From assembly GCF_964340395.1 (NCBI RefSeq), contig NC_135566.1, forward strand, positions 22,664,635-22,728,634: 64,000 nt of DNA, read 5' to 3'. The translations under genes and the position numbers were made by a program. Each line of letters opens with the position of its first letter. The first letter of the stretch is position 1. The stretch is from Glandiceps talaboti (lineage: Eukaryota; Hemichordata; Enteropneusta; Spengelidae). The notes beneath the pieces are model-generated. The model searched no databases, was not told where the DNA came from, and saw only the letters and a program-made list of their open reading frames with translations. Shown here one piece after another: positions 10,014-24,849 of the stretch.

Positions 10014-13000
10014 CTGTGAAAATAGGGAATACATTGTGCATATTATAATTTTACACTATTTTAACACCACCTGTCACAATACTAACATGTTCATAACCTC
10101 CACACTTTTTTAGACCTAATTTGCATATCACTCATGGGACCATGTTCTGAGTAATTCTTCATCAACACATCTCAGAAACATCCCCACCAAATTTCAGCCA
10201 AATCTGTCAATTAGTATTGGAATTAAAGATTTTTGACAAAAGTCACATTTTTAGACCTTATTTGCAAAAAAAATGTCTTCCAACCCACTTAGCTTCAAAG
10301 AAAATATTGCCAATGCCATTGTAGCACAACTGTACAGTTTTTAAAAATGTTAACCCACACGCTGATCCATGCTAGGAATAGGGCTTTCTCCTGATACGAT
10401 AAGCGAACGAAGTTCGCTGTGGTGGCGAATGCCCACCCTCGCTGAAGGTTGCCTGTCGTATTGTTTCGGAAAAACACCCGAGGTCTAGCAGCTAGACTAG
10501 GACATGAGTAGCTGTGGTCAGATTCATAGCAAGTATTCATAGTAGGAGCACAAGAAATTTAAAAGGCTTATTTTTTGTTTATTGTTTACCATAATTTTGT
10601 AGTGTTATTTTACAAATCGTGCATTTGCAATTGTTTGGCATGGCGTGGCGCAAACTTGGCTTATAATTGTTAACGTTCGAATACGCAGGACAATAGCCAC
10701 GTTAGCTCTGAAATATGCTTTGAGAACTCTGTCGGCAGTTGCGTCGCAGTTCTCTGAGTGCACAGTTCCAGAGCTATGACCGGTCTTTTTTTTACACCCG
10801 ACCTCATGAAGACGCGACTTTATACAAATATCCATTATCGGATAAAATCTAATGTTAGACTCTAGGTTAGATGCAGGCTGTAACTTACTTTTGATGACAT
10901 TATCCCATAAAAAGTACTCTGTACGTACCAAGTGTAATATTAGAGTCTAAAATTCGATTTTAGACAATAACTTGGATTTTATCCAATATCATCCGGTACT
11001 TCTGGGGGTTCAGGCCATGAGCGACGTCTAATATTAGAGTCTAACATTAGATTTTAGATTCTTACTGAGATTTTATCCGATATTATTCGATAACAAGTCA
11101 ATGAGAATGACATAGTCCCCGCTATGATTGTTTTTTAAGGAATTATCACTACTCTGATCACGCAACAACACTTGTGAACCTAAATCAAACAGACTTAGAT
11201 ATGTTGTCTCTGCTTGTTGGACATGGAACATGCCTACAACAATAAAGGATGGGTCGGGTATGGGGGATCGTATCACGACGAAAATGCATATACACATGTA
11301 TGTCATAGAACACTCCTAATACCAACTTTGAATGAGATCTATTCAAGCATGTCTGAGTTATGGCTTTGGACATGAAAAATTTGCAAACAAAATGGCTGCC
11401 AGGCTGCCATATTGGATCGTATCATGATGAAAATGGATATGCACATGTATGTCATAGAACACTGTCCTAATACCAACTTTGAATGAGATCTATTCAAGCA
11501 TGTCTGAGTTATGGCTTTGGACATGGAAAATTTGCAAACAAAATGGCTGCCAGGCAGCCATATTGGATCGTATCATGATGAAAATGGATATGCACATGTA
11601 TGTCATAGAACACTGTGCTAATACCAACTTTGAATGAGATCTATTCAAGCATGTCTGAGTTATGGCTTTGGACATGGAAAATTCACAAACAAAATGGCTG
11701 CTAGGCAGCCATATTGGATCGTATCATGACAACAATGAATATACACATGTATGTCATAGAACACTGTCCTAATACCAACTTTGAATGAGATCTGTTCAAG
11801 CATGTCTGAGTTATGGCTTTAGACAGGGAAAATTTGCAAACAAAATGGCTGCTAGGCGGCCATATTGGATCGCATCATGAAACAAATTGACGTGCATATC
11901 TATGCCATTGTATGTTGCCCCTGTACCAAGTTTGAAAAAAATCGGTCCAGGCATCTCCAAGAAACGGCTGCGGACGGACGGACAAACGGACGCATGGACA
12001 GACGGAACCCAATCCATAAGTCCCCGTCCCGGACTTCGTCCGGCGGGGACTAAAAAATACCTCTAGTGGTCTGAGCAATGAGAGACGTCTAAGTTAGAGT
12101 ATAATATAGACATTAGACGAGATATTATCAGGTAACACATATATGTGCAATGTTGCGCTGTCCTCCGCGACCTTACACCCGTGTGTTTTGTAGGTCATGC
12201 TTCAGTTTGCTTCCTAGTCATCGTGGTTAATTATTTATTTATCGGAGGATTTTTCAGTGTCCATGCATACAATGAAAAGATGGACAAGATTATGCAAATA
12301 TCTGACACTTCTTTATTTCTGTCGATATAGATGATGAGGCCAATTAACACATTTCTGCCAGCTTAGCATATTAACTAACCTCTGAATTCCGAGGTTGGGA
12401 AGTTCTCAACGGGTCACACTTTAGCATCGGAGAGAATTGTAATGAATATACACGATCATTTGAATGTTGCTATAGGCATGGTCATGTTGCTAGACATATT
12501 TGCGTACTGTTTTTGAATGTTCGTTCACTTGTCTATGAATCCCGGATGTTAATTTGCATATCACTGATGGGATCATGTCGTGAACAATTCTTAATCTAAA
12601 CAGCCTTAAGAATGTTCCCACCAAATTTCAGGTCGATCTGCCCAGTAGTTTTTAATTCAAATCACACACCCAAATCACATACCAGTCGTAAGATCATTTT
12701 GATTTGAGTAATTCCCAACTAGACACACCCAAGGTAAGAAACCCACCAAATAATGAAATATCCTGGCAATCCGCCCAGCATTTTTTTACATTAAGCTGTT
12801 TAAACACATCCACATCTACACACATAGACAGACATCACACCATGCATATAGCACTATTGAACCTTATAAGTTCAGTTGTGCTAAAAATGGTGCAGTTTTC
12901 TGTTACTCTCCAATGTTTATGCACAGATGAAATCAAATTTGAGTAATGTGACTAATCTGTGAACTTTTAAAAGGTATCTAAAACTGAAATGTACAATATG

Positions 13001-16000
13001 ATTGAAAACAAGTTTTCATAGAAGACAAACTAGAATGTGAAATTGGCTTGATTTTGATAACTGGCCCTGAAGGTCAAGGTCAAAGTCTCCAAAGATGGCT
13101 TGCATCTGATAATATGAGGGTACTTTTGAATGGAGTCTGTAACATGTATTACAGTTATGCAGTTAATGATTTTTAACTACATATATGGCTGCCATTCAGT
13201 AAAAAAGATATCAGCACAAAAAAATAATGCATGTGTATAGTTTTTTTCAATATTACTTGTGTAAACATGATTTAAAATATTCAATGATATGATTTAATAT
13301 AAAATTGGCAATATGTAAATACTTAATAATGTGTCTGTGATAGACAGGAATTGACTTGATTTTGATAAGGTATCAAAACATAGCTTGCATCTGATAATAT
13401 GGGTGTAGACACTTCAATGGAGTGTTTTTTGTGTATTACAGTTTTTGAGTTGTGTAACAAATATTGAACTTTAACTACAAATAGAGCCACCATTTGGTCA
13501 AATTTGCATATATAAAAAAATTGTCCCATGATGACCTTTGTGCCGGATTTGAAAGGAATCGGATATTGCATGTCTGAGAAATGGTGATTACAGATGGACA
13601 AACTCATGGATGGATGGCTAACAAAAAAAAGTCTTTCCATACACCAATCTGGAAGTAACACTGTTTACTCACCATCCATACCACCTGGTTTTGGTGCGCC
13701 ACACAGATTACAATTGTTTCTCCATGAGAAGTTGGAATTTCCACAACCACTACAACAATGAACAAAGAGCACACTTACATTAATGTCAGCTTGAGTTAGT
13801 TGAGATGGTATATGTACATAATCAACAGAGCCATGGTTTATTACATGTCAGTTATCTCTCATTAGTTTGCATTCTTAAAAGGTCACATTGGTATATATCT
13901 AAATGTACAACCATCACTGAGGTCACAGGTTAACTTAAAGTGTACATGCAAAGGTACATACTTTTTTTCGTAATTATGTTTATTTTGCCATAAAAATAAA
14001 TGAAATTGCATTCATACCTCTAAATATTGCGCGCATTGGCAAGAAAGTCACAAAAATACTTGCCCCCTTAATCCCTGCCCTGTGCTTCGACTAACTTCGG
14101 CACCTCAACCAGCTCACGAAAGGTGTCGAGGTCCCACGTGTTACAAAAGCCTTCTAAGCCTTTGTGTAATGTTTACTTATGAATTACTAATTACGCTTGC
14201 CATATAGTATTATCTGTAACTGTACATATTGTGGTGTACCAGTTTAGTCTTCCGACAACAATGGTTCTTGGTGTTTTGTTGGCAGCACTCGCAGTGAAAC
14301 ATCACCCTACACACATTTCCAAGTGATATAACTGAGTAGGTAATAATGGGTGAAGGCAGTTGAAATCACGTAAAAACTGGACAGTGACGCCATACAGTGA
14401 AAGTCGGTAAATGTTACCAGGGCCGGGGTTCTCCACGCCACCGGTGTAGCCATGATTAAAGCGAAAACAGGAAGACAAATACAATAATTTGAAATGATGT
14501 TTTCAAGAAAGCAAGTTAGCTTCATAAAATATTTTCATTACGATAGCATTTGTTTTTAAACAATGCGTGTATGTTTTGATTTCCATGTTGCTGGGAGTCG
14601 ATCATTTTCATTGTGATACATACATCGTCGGAATCATATCAAAGTAAAAAGATGCAACGCTCATTATAATGTTGCTATTTTTGTTTCCATTGTTTTGTCC
14701 ACATGAACAATTACTGTGTCATGCCAATCACATGTCAAAAGTGGATGGACACAGCAAAGTACAGTCAGCACTAAGCTTCACGCTCCCAGGTCAAATAACT
14801 TCCACAACGTAAGACATGTCTTCTATCCATAAAAAACTCAAACAAAAATGGTCGGAGACAATACACCACATTACGGCCGTGCTTTGAAAGATGAAACCAC
14901 TTCATGTCACTGTGTGGATGGTACGTGTACACATAGCTTTCAAGAGGGACGGTTATCCAACAAAACGTTCTGCTCTAACGAATTTGTGGGTCTACTTTCA
15001 CGAAGATTTTGAATGGTCATAGATTGAATGTGCTGTTACGACACATGCTACATTTGAACAACTTGAGAGAATATTATGGGGAACTCTTGAAGCCATTCTC
15101 ATTCGATCTCTGTATGTTTGATGGGTATGAAATATTACATAATTTTCGTTTCGATTACATTGTCTGCAGGAGCTGTTTTCCACCCATTGAATAGTTATGT
15201 CAACAAAGGACGCTGATAACAGCATTCACTTTATGTAAACAACACGGCTTCACTAGGACATACGCCGTATAACTTATAAGACAGCAAGGCAGTCAGAAAA
15301 CAAGCACTAAACTTGCATGGTGGATATTTAAACACAGGTATACTATTACATATAATGTGTACTAGCCATGACGACATTTGTCTGTGAAATTTACATCAGA
15401 CAAGCGACCTATCGGTCAGAATAGCTCCGCTGTTTTTTTTTTAATTTAATTTTTTATTTTGGTGACATGTCGAAGTGGTTCAGGTCTTCAGCTCTTCGAG
15501 TCACTATGCAGTTTTGTTTTAGCGATGCAATAAAGTGGTTAGTGGTTTCATATGATGTCTCACTATAAAACACATTTTACACAGAAGTTGGTAATGTATT
15601 GTACTTTTATACCATAGTCACCATTTTATAACAAAAATCTACTGTTATGAAAAATTGCACAAAATCTCAGAAAAAAATGACTGGGAAATGCACACAAGAA
15701 AAAGACAAGCGACCTATCGGTCAGAATAGCTCCGCTGTTTTTTTTAAATTTAATTTTTTATTTTGGTGACATGTAGAAGTGGTTCAGGTCATCAGCTCTT
15801 CACTATGCAGTTTTGTTTTAGCGATGCAATAAAGTGGTTAGTGGTTTCATATGATGTCTCACTATAAAACACATTTTACACAGAAGTTGGTAATGTATTG
15901 TACTTTTATACCATAGTCACCATTTTATAACAAAAATCTACTGTTATGAAAAATTGCACGAAATCTCAGAAAAAAATGACTGGGAAATGCACACAAGAAA

Positions 16001-19000
16001 AACAAAAAAAGAGGATTTTGAGGTTGGCTATAAATAATTCCAGTGTCTTACAGCTGTAACCCTGGAAAATTTTAATGATGAATGAAATAAACTAGGGATC
16101 TAAAATAATTTTGAGGCAATTTGAATTTGAATTTTCTAACAAATTTACAAAGTCAACAACATTCAACTTGTACTAGTTGTGGTAGATATATATAGGGAAG
16201 AAATGTATTAATCGCCATCTTAGTTTCCGTACGGCGACAATCTCAAGTACCCGGAAGAGAGTCATTCTCAGCCACACGTTACAGTGGTAACACTCGTTCA
16301 TGTTCGGTTACCTTTCACAAAGAAAACACAACGAAATGGTTGAAATGATCTTTTTTTTTATTTCTTTTCATCACAACAACAAAATCTGCGTGATCAAAAG
16401 TGTTGTAAACTAAACCAGAAAGAATTATCGGACTGGCTAAACTTCCCGATGAACTGGAGTAAGGTCCTACTACTTCCAAGTAAGCCTCGATAGTACGTGA
16501 GAAAATCGTCTCAAACTAGCGATACAACTTTCAAAATATAACTTGACATGTCTTCATTTGTTAGAATTATACAATTCAAGACGGGTTTTCACTCGAAAAC
16601 AACAATTCTGTGAATAATGACACTCTGAACGCAGCGATTTCTCGGACGATGTTACCACTGTAACGTATGGCTGACAACGACTTGCTTCCGGGTTAGTCCC
16701 TCATGCATACGGGTGGATTGTCGGCGATTAATACATACATCGTCTGATATTTTAATTCACAGTATTTCTTGTGACCGGCGCCTGTCAGCAGACTCTGCCA
16801 TTTTTTTCATCATTCCATTGTATTTAAACCTTGTACTTGACATTTCGCAATATTTATAATTCTCAACAAAATACCTCAACATGCCTCACTTCGTTCGTAC
16901 TCAAAGCAGCCCCGCGCGGTATGATCACTGACACTGATGACATGATGAGAGAGAACCTTTTCGGATTTACATGTAAAACGGGGAAAGATACGCAAAACAT
17001 AATGCAAAGTCTGAAGCCAAATTAAAGTTGTAATTATTTTAATTATTTTTACTTGCCAAATATTTGCATTTTGGAAAGGCAAGACACGTTCATGTCGTTT
17101 AACTTTACATGTGAACTGTCGGCCATAACTTCAACCGCATGTCTGGCATGCCCTTCCTTACGCAAGTTGTCTGAATTCTGGTTCACTGTCATTCCAAATT
17201 GCACGACAATATAGAATTAACCACAAGTTACATGTTATCTGAAAACATCACACTTTTATAGTGGGTCTGAAGTGTGATTTTAGTGAGTACCAAGAACGTC
17301 CTGTGTTGATACTCAAGATGCTTGCTGTGGAAAATCGCTCGGTCAAATGAGGTCACCTTCAGCTTCTGGTCGAATCAGGATAGAGTATGCAAATGAGGAT
17401 GTTGCGGACTGATTTGAAGTTTACAACCCTGTTTCGAACAAACGCTTGTCATTTGGGCGCCCAATGCGTAGAATTATGACTATAGCACATATTACATTGC
17501 TTGTTTGACGTCAATAGTGTCTTTTGAAAAGTGGCAGTTTACTTAAAGTCTCGTCGACTGATTTCCAATATGGCGTCGGTCATTATGCTCATTAACATAT
17601 TCATTTTTTTTTCAAATTACAAAAAAAAAATCATAAAAAATAAAAATGAGGATGTGCTGACTTGAAATTAACAAATCTGAGTAAGCTACCCCCTGCGCAT
17701 CAACACGCCAGATATCAAAGCAATCTAATAAGAGGTTTTCAAGGAGTTGATGAAAATGACATTTTATGAAAAAAAATCATAAAAAATTGAAAATGGCACA
17801 GATCAACTTGGCATGAACAAATCTGAATAGCCTCCCCCCAGGGAACATGCACACCAAATATCGAAGAATTCCGACTGTCACTTCCGGAGTAGATAGTAAA
17901 AATATAAAAGTTTGACGGACACCTATGATTCACTCTACTCTCTATACCTCAATACCCACCTATACCTAAAGCTACGCTTTCAGCTTTCGCTGACAGCGGA
18001 GCTAAAAAAAAGAGGATTTTGAGGTTGGCTATAAGTAATTCCAGTGTCTTACAGCTGTAACCCTGGAAAATTTTAATGAAGAATGAAATAAACTAGGGAT
18101 CTAAAATAATTTTGAGGCAATTTGAATTTCTAACAAATTTACAAAGTCAACAACATTCAACTTGTTCTAGTTGTGGTAGATATATATAGGGAAGAAATGT
18201 ATTAATCGCCATCTTAGTTTCCGTACGGCGACAATCTCAAGTACCCGGAAGAGAGTCATTCTCAGCCATACGTTACAGTGGTAACACTCGTTCATGTTCG
18301 GTTACCTTTCACAAAGAAAACACAACGAAATGGTTGAAATGATATTTTTTTAATTTCTTTTCATCACAACAACAAAATCTGCATGATCAAAAGTGTTGTA
18401 AACTAAACCAGAAAGAATTATCGGACTGGCTAAACTTCCCGATGAACTGGAAGGTCCTACTACTTCCAAGTAAGCCTCGATAGTACTATAGTACGTGAGA
18501 AAATCGTCTCAAACTAGCGATACAACTTTCCAAATATAACTTGACATGTCTTCATTTGTTAGAGTTATACAATTCAAGACGGGTTTTCACTCGAAAACAA
18601 CAATTCTGTGAATAATGACACTCTGAACGCAGCGATTTCTCGGACGATGTTACCACTGTAAAATGATCATAATTACGTTACACTGTAACGTATGGCTGAC
18701 AACGACTTGCTTCCGGGTTAGTCCCTCGTGCATACGGGTGGATTGTCGGCGATTAATACATACATGTACATCGTCTGATATTTTAATTCACAGTGTTTTT
18801 TGTGACCGGCGCCTGTCAGCAGACTCTGCCATTTTTTTCATCATTCCATTGTATTTAAACCTTGTACTTGACATTTCGCAATATTTATAATTCTCAACAA
18901 AATACCTCAACATGCCTCACTTCGCTCGTACTCAAAGCAGCCCCGCACGTAGTCCTGCTTGCATACGGAGGAATTCGGGACTCGATTCTGACAATTGTCC

Positions 19001-21567
19001 CTCCCCCTCCGGTGTTTAGAGTCAAGTCAGTAATACAGACTCGTGCACCCGAGGACTACCCCGCGCGGTATGATCACTGACACTGATGACATGATGAGAG
19101 AGAACCTTTTCGGATTTACATGTAAAACGGGGAAAGATACGCAAAACATAATGCAAAGTCTGAAGCCAAATTAAAGTTGTAATTATTTTAATTATTTTTA
19201 CTTGCCAAATATTTGCATTTTGGAAAGGCAAGACACGTTCATGTCGTTTAACTTTACATGTGAACTGTCGGCCATATTTAAACTTCAACCGCATGCCTGG
19301 CATGCCCTTCCTTACGCAAGTTGTCTGAATTCTGGTTCACTGTCATTCCAAATTGCACGACAATATAGAATTAACCACAAGTTACATGTTATCTGAAAAC
19401 ATCACACTTTTATAGTGGGTCTGAAGTGTGATTTTAGTGAGTACTAAGAACGTCCTGTGTTGATACTCAAGATACTTGCTGTGGAAAATCGCTCGGTCGA
19501 ATGAGGTCACCTTCAGCTTCTGGTCGAATCAGGATAGAGTATGCAAATGAGGGTGTTGCGGACTGGCTGATTATGTAGAAGGGTGCAGAATTGGATTTGA
19601 AGTTTACAACCCTGTTTCGAACAAACGCTTGTCATTTGGGCGCCCAATGCGTAGAATTATGACTATAGCACATATTACATTTCTTGTTTGACGTCAATAG
19701 TGTCTTTTGAAAAGTGGCAGTTTACTTAAAGTCTCGTCGACTGATTTCCAATATGGCGTCGGTCATTATGCTCATTAACATATTCATTTTTTTTCCAAAT
19801 TACAAAAAAAAAATCATAAAAAATAAAAATGAGGATGTGCTGACTTGAAATTAACAAATCTGAGTAAGCTACCCCCTGCGCATCAACACGCCAGATATCA
19901 AAGCAATCTAATAAGAGGTTTTCAAGGAGTTGATGAAAATGACATTTTATGAAAAAAAATCATAAAAAATTGAAAATGGCACAGATCAACTTGGCATGAA
20001 CAAATCTGAATAGCCTCCCCCCAGGGAACATGCACACCAAATATCGAAGAATTCCGACTGTCACTTATGGAGTAGATAGTAAAAATATAAAAGTTTGACG
20101 GACACCTATGATTCACTCTACTCTCTATACCTCAATACCCACCTATACCTAAAGCTACGCTTTCAGCTTTCGCTGACAGCGGAGCTAAAAAAAACTTATA
20201 AAGCAGTGTCATTCAGTCTCTGTGGTTCGGACCACACCTTCCTTACTCATTCACTACCAGAGGAACTATCGTTACTGCTAGCGCTCGGTTCGAATGAATT
20301 TGGCTAAATCACACCATCAGATGTTAATGCTGGAGTGCATTGCTCTACGCTTGAGGAATCTGATCAATATTCAACGCCGGGTTCTGGCGAAAACGGGTTT
20401 TGAAGTTGACCTTCTGGTTCGACCATAATGGCTTTACATGTAAAGATACACTGACGGATGTGCTTGTGTTCCTGCATTGACGTCATAAAGTTCCTAATCC
20501 TGTCCTATCCATATGCAAATGAGAGGTACTTACCTGAAGGTGCTCTGTGGCTGAGCCAAGAGTGCCTCATTTTTCGCGCAATTTCTTGTGTTAGAATTAT
20601 ATTGTACTATTACAAACCCTATTTCCTTTATTTTTAAGGCAAAATAAACATAATTACGAAAAAAAGTATGTACCTTTGCATGTACACCTTAAGTACAATT
20701 TAACTGTATTCCAAAAGTATGACTTACTTATCATTACATGTCCAGTCTCCTTCTCTAGGTGCTCCACCACTGCCCATACCACCACCACCACCACCACGGC
20801 CACCTCCTCGTCCCCTATCACCACCTCGTCCACCTCGGAATCCCCGATTTCTATCCCCACCTGTAATATTAAATACAATTGTACACAAATAAAATGTTTA
20901 TTGATTATCTTAAATTCATTGATACCTTCAGAGTTTAAAATTATGTTTATTCATTCCAGTGAAACTTTAACAATCAACTTCATGTGAATAATGTGCAAGT
21001 CAAGGAACACTCACCAATGCAAAACTATGTACAATTTCACATGTTGATACAAATGTACCAAAGAAATCATGATTTAATTGCTGCTATGGGTGTGGTCATG
21101 GTTTCTAGGGCCAGTTGTGTCAAAATACTTTGAACACTATCTGTAGAATAACACATCCAGAAACAGCCCAATTCACCGTATAGTTTTCAAGATGTTTTTG
21201 ACCAAAACTGAGATCTATTTACTGATGTGAATACTCTACACCTCCCCAGATGCATCCCCATAAAATTTCAACCCAACTTGCTCAGTAGATTTTTGAACAA
21301 GAAAACTTTTGGACCTAATTTGCATATCACTGATGGGATTGTCATGTCATGAACAATTCTTAATCTACACATCCCTCGGAGTGTTCCAAACAAATTTCAG
21401 AACAATCTGCCCAGTAGTTTTTAAGTTTAAGTTTTTTGACCAAAAATGGCATATCACACCTGTGATGTGATCATTTTGCTTTGAACAATTCCAAACTTGA
21501 CACCAAAAGTAATGTCCCCACTAAACACCAAGGCAATTAGTCCAACAGTTCTTGACCAAGTTGTTTC

Positions 21568-21611
<44 letters not shown>

Positions 21612-24600
21612 GACAGACACTTTACTAAGTCTATAGCACTACTGAACCTCAGTTCAGTTGTGCAGTCCAATCTAACTCATGGAGCTTATTTGGATCAGAA
21701 GTTTGTAGATGTGAAGACGCAGACCTACCTCTATTACCATGTGGTGGTACCCATGCTTTCCTTTGTGCCAATTCCACTTTGATTTCTGGACCACTGTTAC
21801 CAAATGGCTTGCCTGCAAATTATATTTGTAATAAGTTACATAAAATTATCTCAACATCGCAATAAGAATGAGACACAGGTAAGTATTGGGTATTTTTAAC
21901 TATTCCTTGTTAGTGCATGTTTGAGCGTTTGTGATAATCACCCAGTAAGAGATAAAACAATCCCTACTAATGAGATTAGGGGCGTTTTAATTTAGATAAG
22001 AGGGAGGAATGGACAAGATGTCTTTATTTAGTCAATTAAGAGAGAATTAAATACAGCTTGTAGAGAGAAAAGTAGCCAGCGAAAGAAGAAAATGGTTTTT
22101 ATATCACCACAAAAAACAATCAGTTAATCAATCAATCAATCGTTAAATCAATTAATCAATAAATCGATCAAGCAATTACACGCTCGCTTAGCCCTGTGGA
22201 TTGACAGAGATTTGGGACCCAACTAATATTAGAGTAGATGTGTGTACCTACCGTTAAACCAGTCAATGGCAGCTTTAGCAGCACTAGTATCATCATATGT
22301 GATAGTACATTCTCCTTTGGGCTGACCAGTCAACTTGTTTTTGTATATCCAGATTTTAGGTTTCTGAGTTCTTTTGTCAATCTAGGGTATTTGGAAATTT
22401 TTTTTTACTAAACACAATTGACGATTGAAGATACAACACTTGACACATTTTTATCTTCTGTACGGAGGGTTATATTTTAAGGATGGGATATCTGTCTGCC
22501 TATGTGTCATCGTTTTCTCAAAAACAGCAGGCTCAATTCTAACAACATTTGGTCCACATATTCTTAGAGTAATAACTAGAACTAAATAGCTTTTGGAATA
22601 TACATATATAAATATTAATGATTAATGGTGTTCAGTTATTAGGCTTTGTCTAACAAGTCATTGAGAATGACATAGTCCCCGCTATGATTGGGTTTTAAGG
22701 AATTATCACTACTCTGATCACGCAACAACACTTGTGAACCTAAATCAAACAGACTTAGATATGTTGTGTCTGCTTGTTGGACATGGAACATGCCTACAAC
22801 AATAAAGGATTGGTCGGGTATGGGGGGATCATATCACGATGAAAATGGATATGCACATGTATGTCATAGAACACTGTGCTAATACCAACTTTGAATGTGA
22901 TCTGTTCAAGCATGTCTGAGTTATGGCTTTGGACATGGAAAATTCACGAACAAAATGGCTGCCAGGCAGCCATATTGGATCGTATCACGACGAAAATGGA
23001 TATGCACATGTATGTCATAGAACACTGTCCAAATACCAACTTTGAATGAGATCTGTTCAAGCATGTCTGAGTTATGGCTTTGGACATAGAAAAATCGCAA
23101 ACAAAATGGCTGCCAGGTGGCCATATTGGATCGTATCACAACAACAATGAATATGCACATGTATGTTTTAGAACACTGTCCTAATACCAACTTTGAATGA
23201 GATCTATTCAAGCATGTCTGAGTTATGGCTTTGGACATGGAAAATTCACAAACAAAATGGCTGCTAGGCAGTCATATTGGATCGTATCACAATGAAAATG
23301 GATATGCACATGTATGTCATAGAACACTGTCCTAATACCAACTTTGAATGAGATCTGTTCAAGCATGTCTGAGTTATGGCTTTAGATAGGGAAAATTTGC
23401 AAACAAAATGGCTGCTAGGTGGCCATATTGGATCGTATCATGAAACAAATTGACGTGCATATGTATGCCATTGTATGTTGCCCCTGTACCAAGTTTGAAA
23501 AAAATCGGTCCAGGCATTGCCAAGAAACGGATGAGGACGGACGGACGGAACCCAATCAATAAGTCCCCGTCCCGGACTTCATCCGGCGGGGACTAAAAAA
23601 CACTTCAAATTCACAGTAATTTGAGACATACATCAACTATAACAATGCATACTTGTTCTAAAGTGCTTGTTGATGTAAAAACTAGTTGTAATGTTTCATT
23701 TGCATAATTAATGTTGTTCAGGAATTAGGGTATATTCAAGAATGCACACTTGAAATTTCATTGAATATGTTCCATGCATTGATACAGTTTACAAAAAGTA
23801 AAGATTTTGCCCTTGTTTAAATCTGGTCACTCTCTGTTATACTTTCACTCGTTGTCTACCGTCTGTATATAACCTGAATGTATATCACTCATTGGTCTAC
23901 AGTCTGTATATAACCTGAATGTATATCACTCATTGGTCTACAGTCTGTATATAACCAGAATGTATATCACTCATTGGTCTACAGTCTGTATATAACCAGA
24001 ATGTATATCACTCATTGGTCTACAGTCTGTATATAACCTGAATGTATATCACTCATTGGTCTTCAGTCTGTATATAACCAGAATGTATATCACTCATTGG
24101 TCTACAGTCTGTATATAACCTGAATGTATATCACTCATTGGTCTACAGTCTGTATATAACCTGAATGTATATCACTCATTGGTCTACAGTTTGTATATAA
24201 CCAGAATGTATATCATTCATTGGTCTACAGTCTGTATATAACCAGAATGTATATCACTCATCGGTCTACAGTCTGTATATAACCAGAATGTATATCACTC
24301 ATTGGTCTACAGTCTGTATATAACCTGAATGTATATCATCCATCGGTCTACAGTCTGTATATAACCAGAATGTATATCACTCATCGGTCTACAGTCTGTA
24401 TATAACCAGAATGTATATCACTCATTGGTCTACAGTCTGTATATAACCTGAATGTATATCATTCATTGGTCTACAGTCTGTATATAACCAGAATGTATAT
24501 CACTCATTGGTCTAGTCTGTATATAACCCGAATGTACATCATTCATTGGTCTACAGTCTGTATATAACCAGAATGTATATCATTCATTGGTCTACAGTCT

Positions 24601-24784
24601 GTATATAACCTGAATGTATATCACTCATTGGTCTACAGTCTGTATATAAACAGAATGTATATCATTCATTGGTCTACAGTCTGTATATAACCTGAATGTA
24701 TATCATTCATTGGTCTACAGTCTGTATATAACCTGAATGTATATCATTCATTGGTCTACAGTCTGTATATAACCTGAACGTATA

Positions 24785-24849
<65 letters not shown>

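Larger units (their letters stand above)
13934..20693. mobile_element. 6.76-kb element with 73-bp inverted ends, filling the zinc-finger intron
   Basis: The left arm 13934-14006 and the complement of 20621-20693 match over 73 bp with about three mismatches, and share ggtacatactttttttcgta. The element occupies all but about 218 nt of the 6978-nt intron between exons 12 and 13. It contains a 14560-15240 block resembling 52490-53345, a 305-bp tandem duplication, two 2-kb tandem copies and smaller foldbacks. No transposase is recognisable. It could be a non-autonomous foldback or Polinton-like relic, or a composite of several insertions. The superfamily is not determined. Confidence 0.75.

Noticed and set aside
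9828-10048. Plus-strand and other-frame readings over the last FET exon
   Set aside because: They mirror the RGG-coding sequence; the minus-strand frame with the RRDRRPKPY end is clearly the real one.
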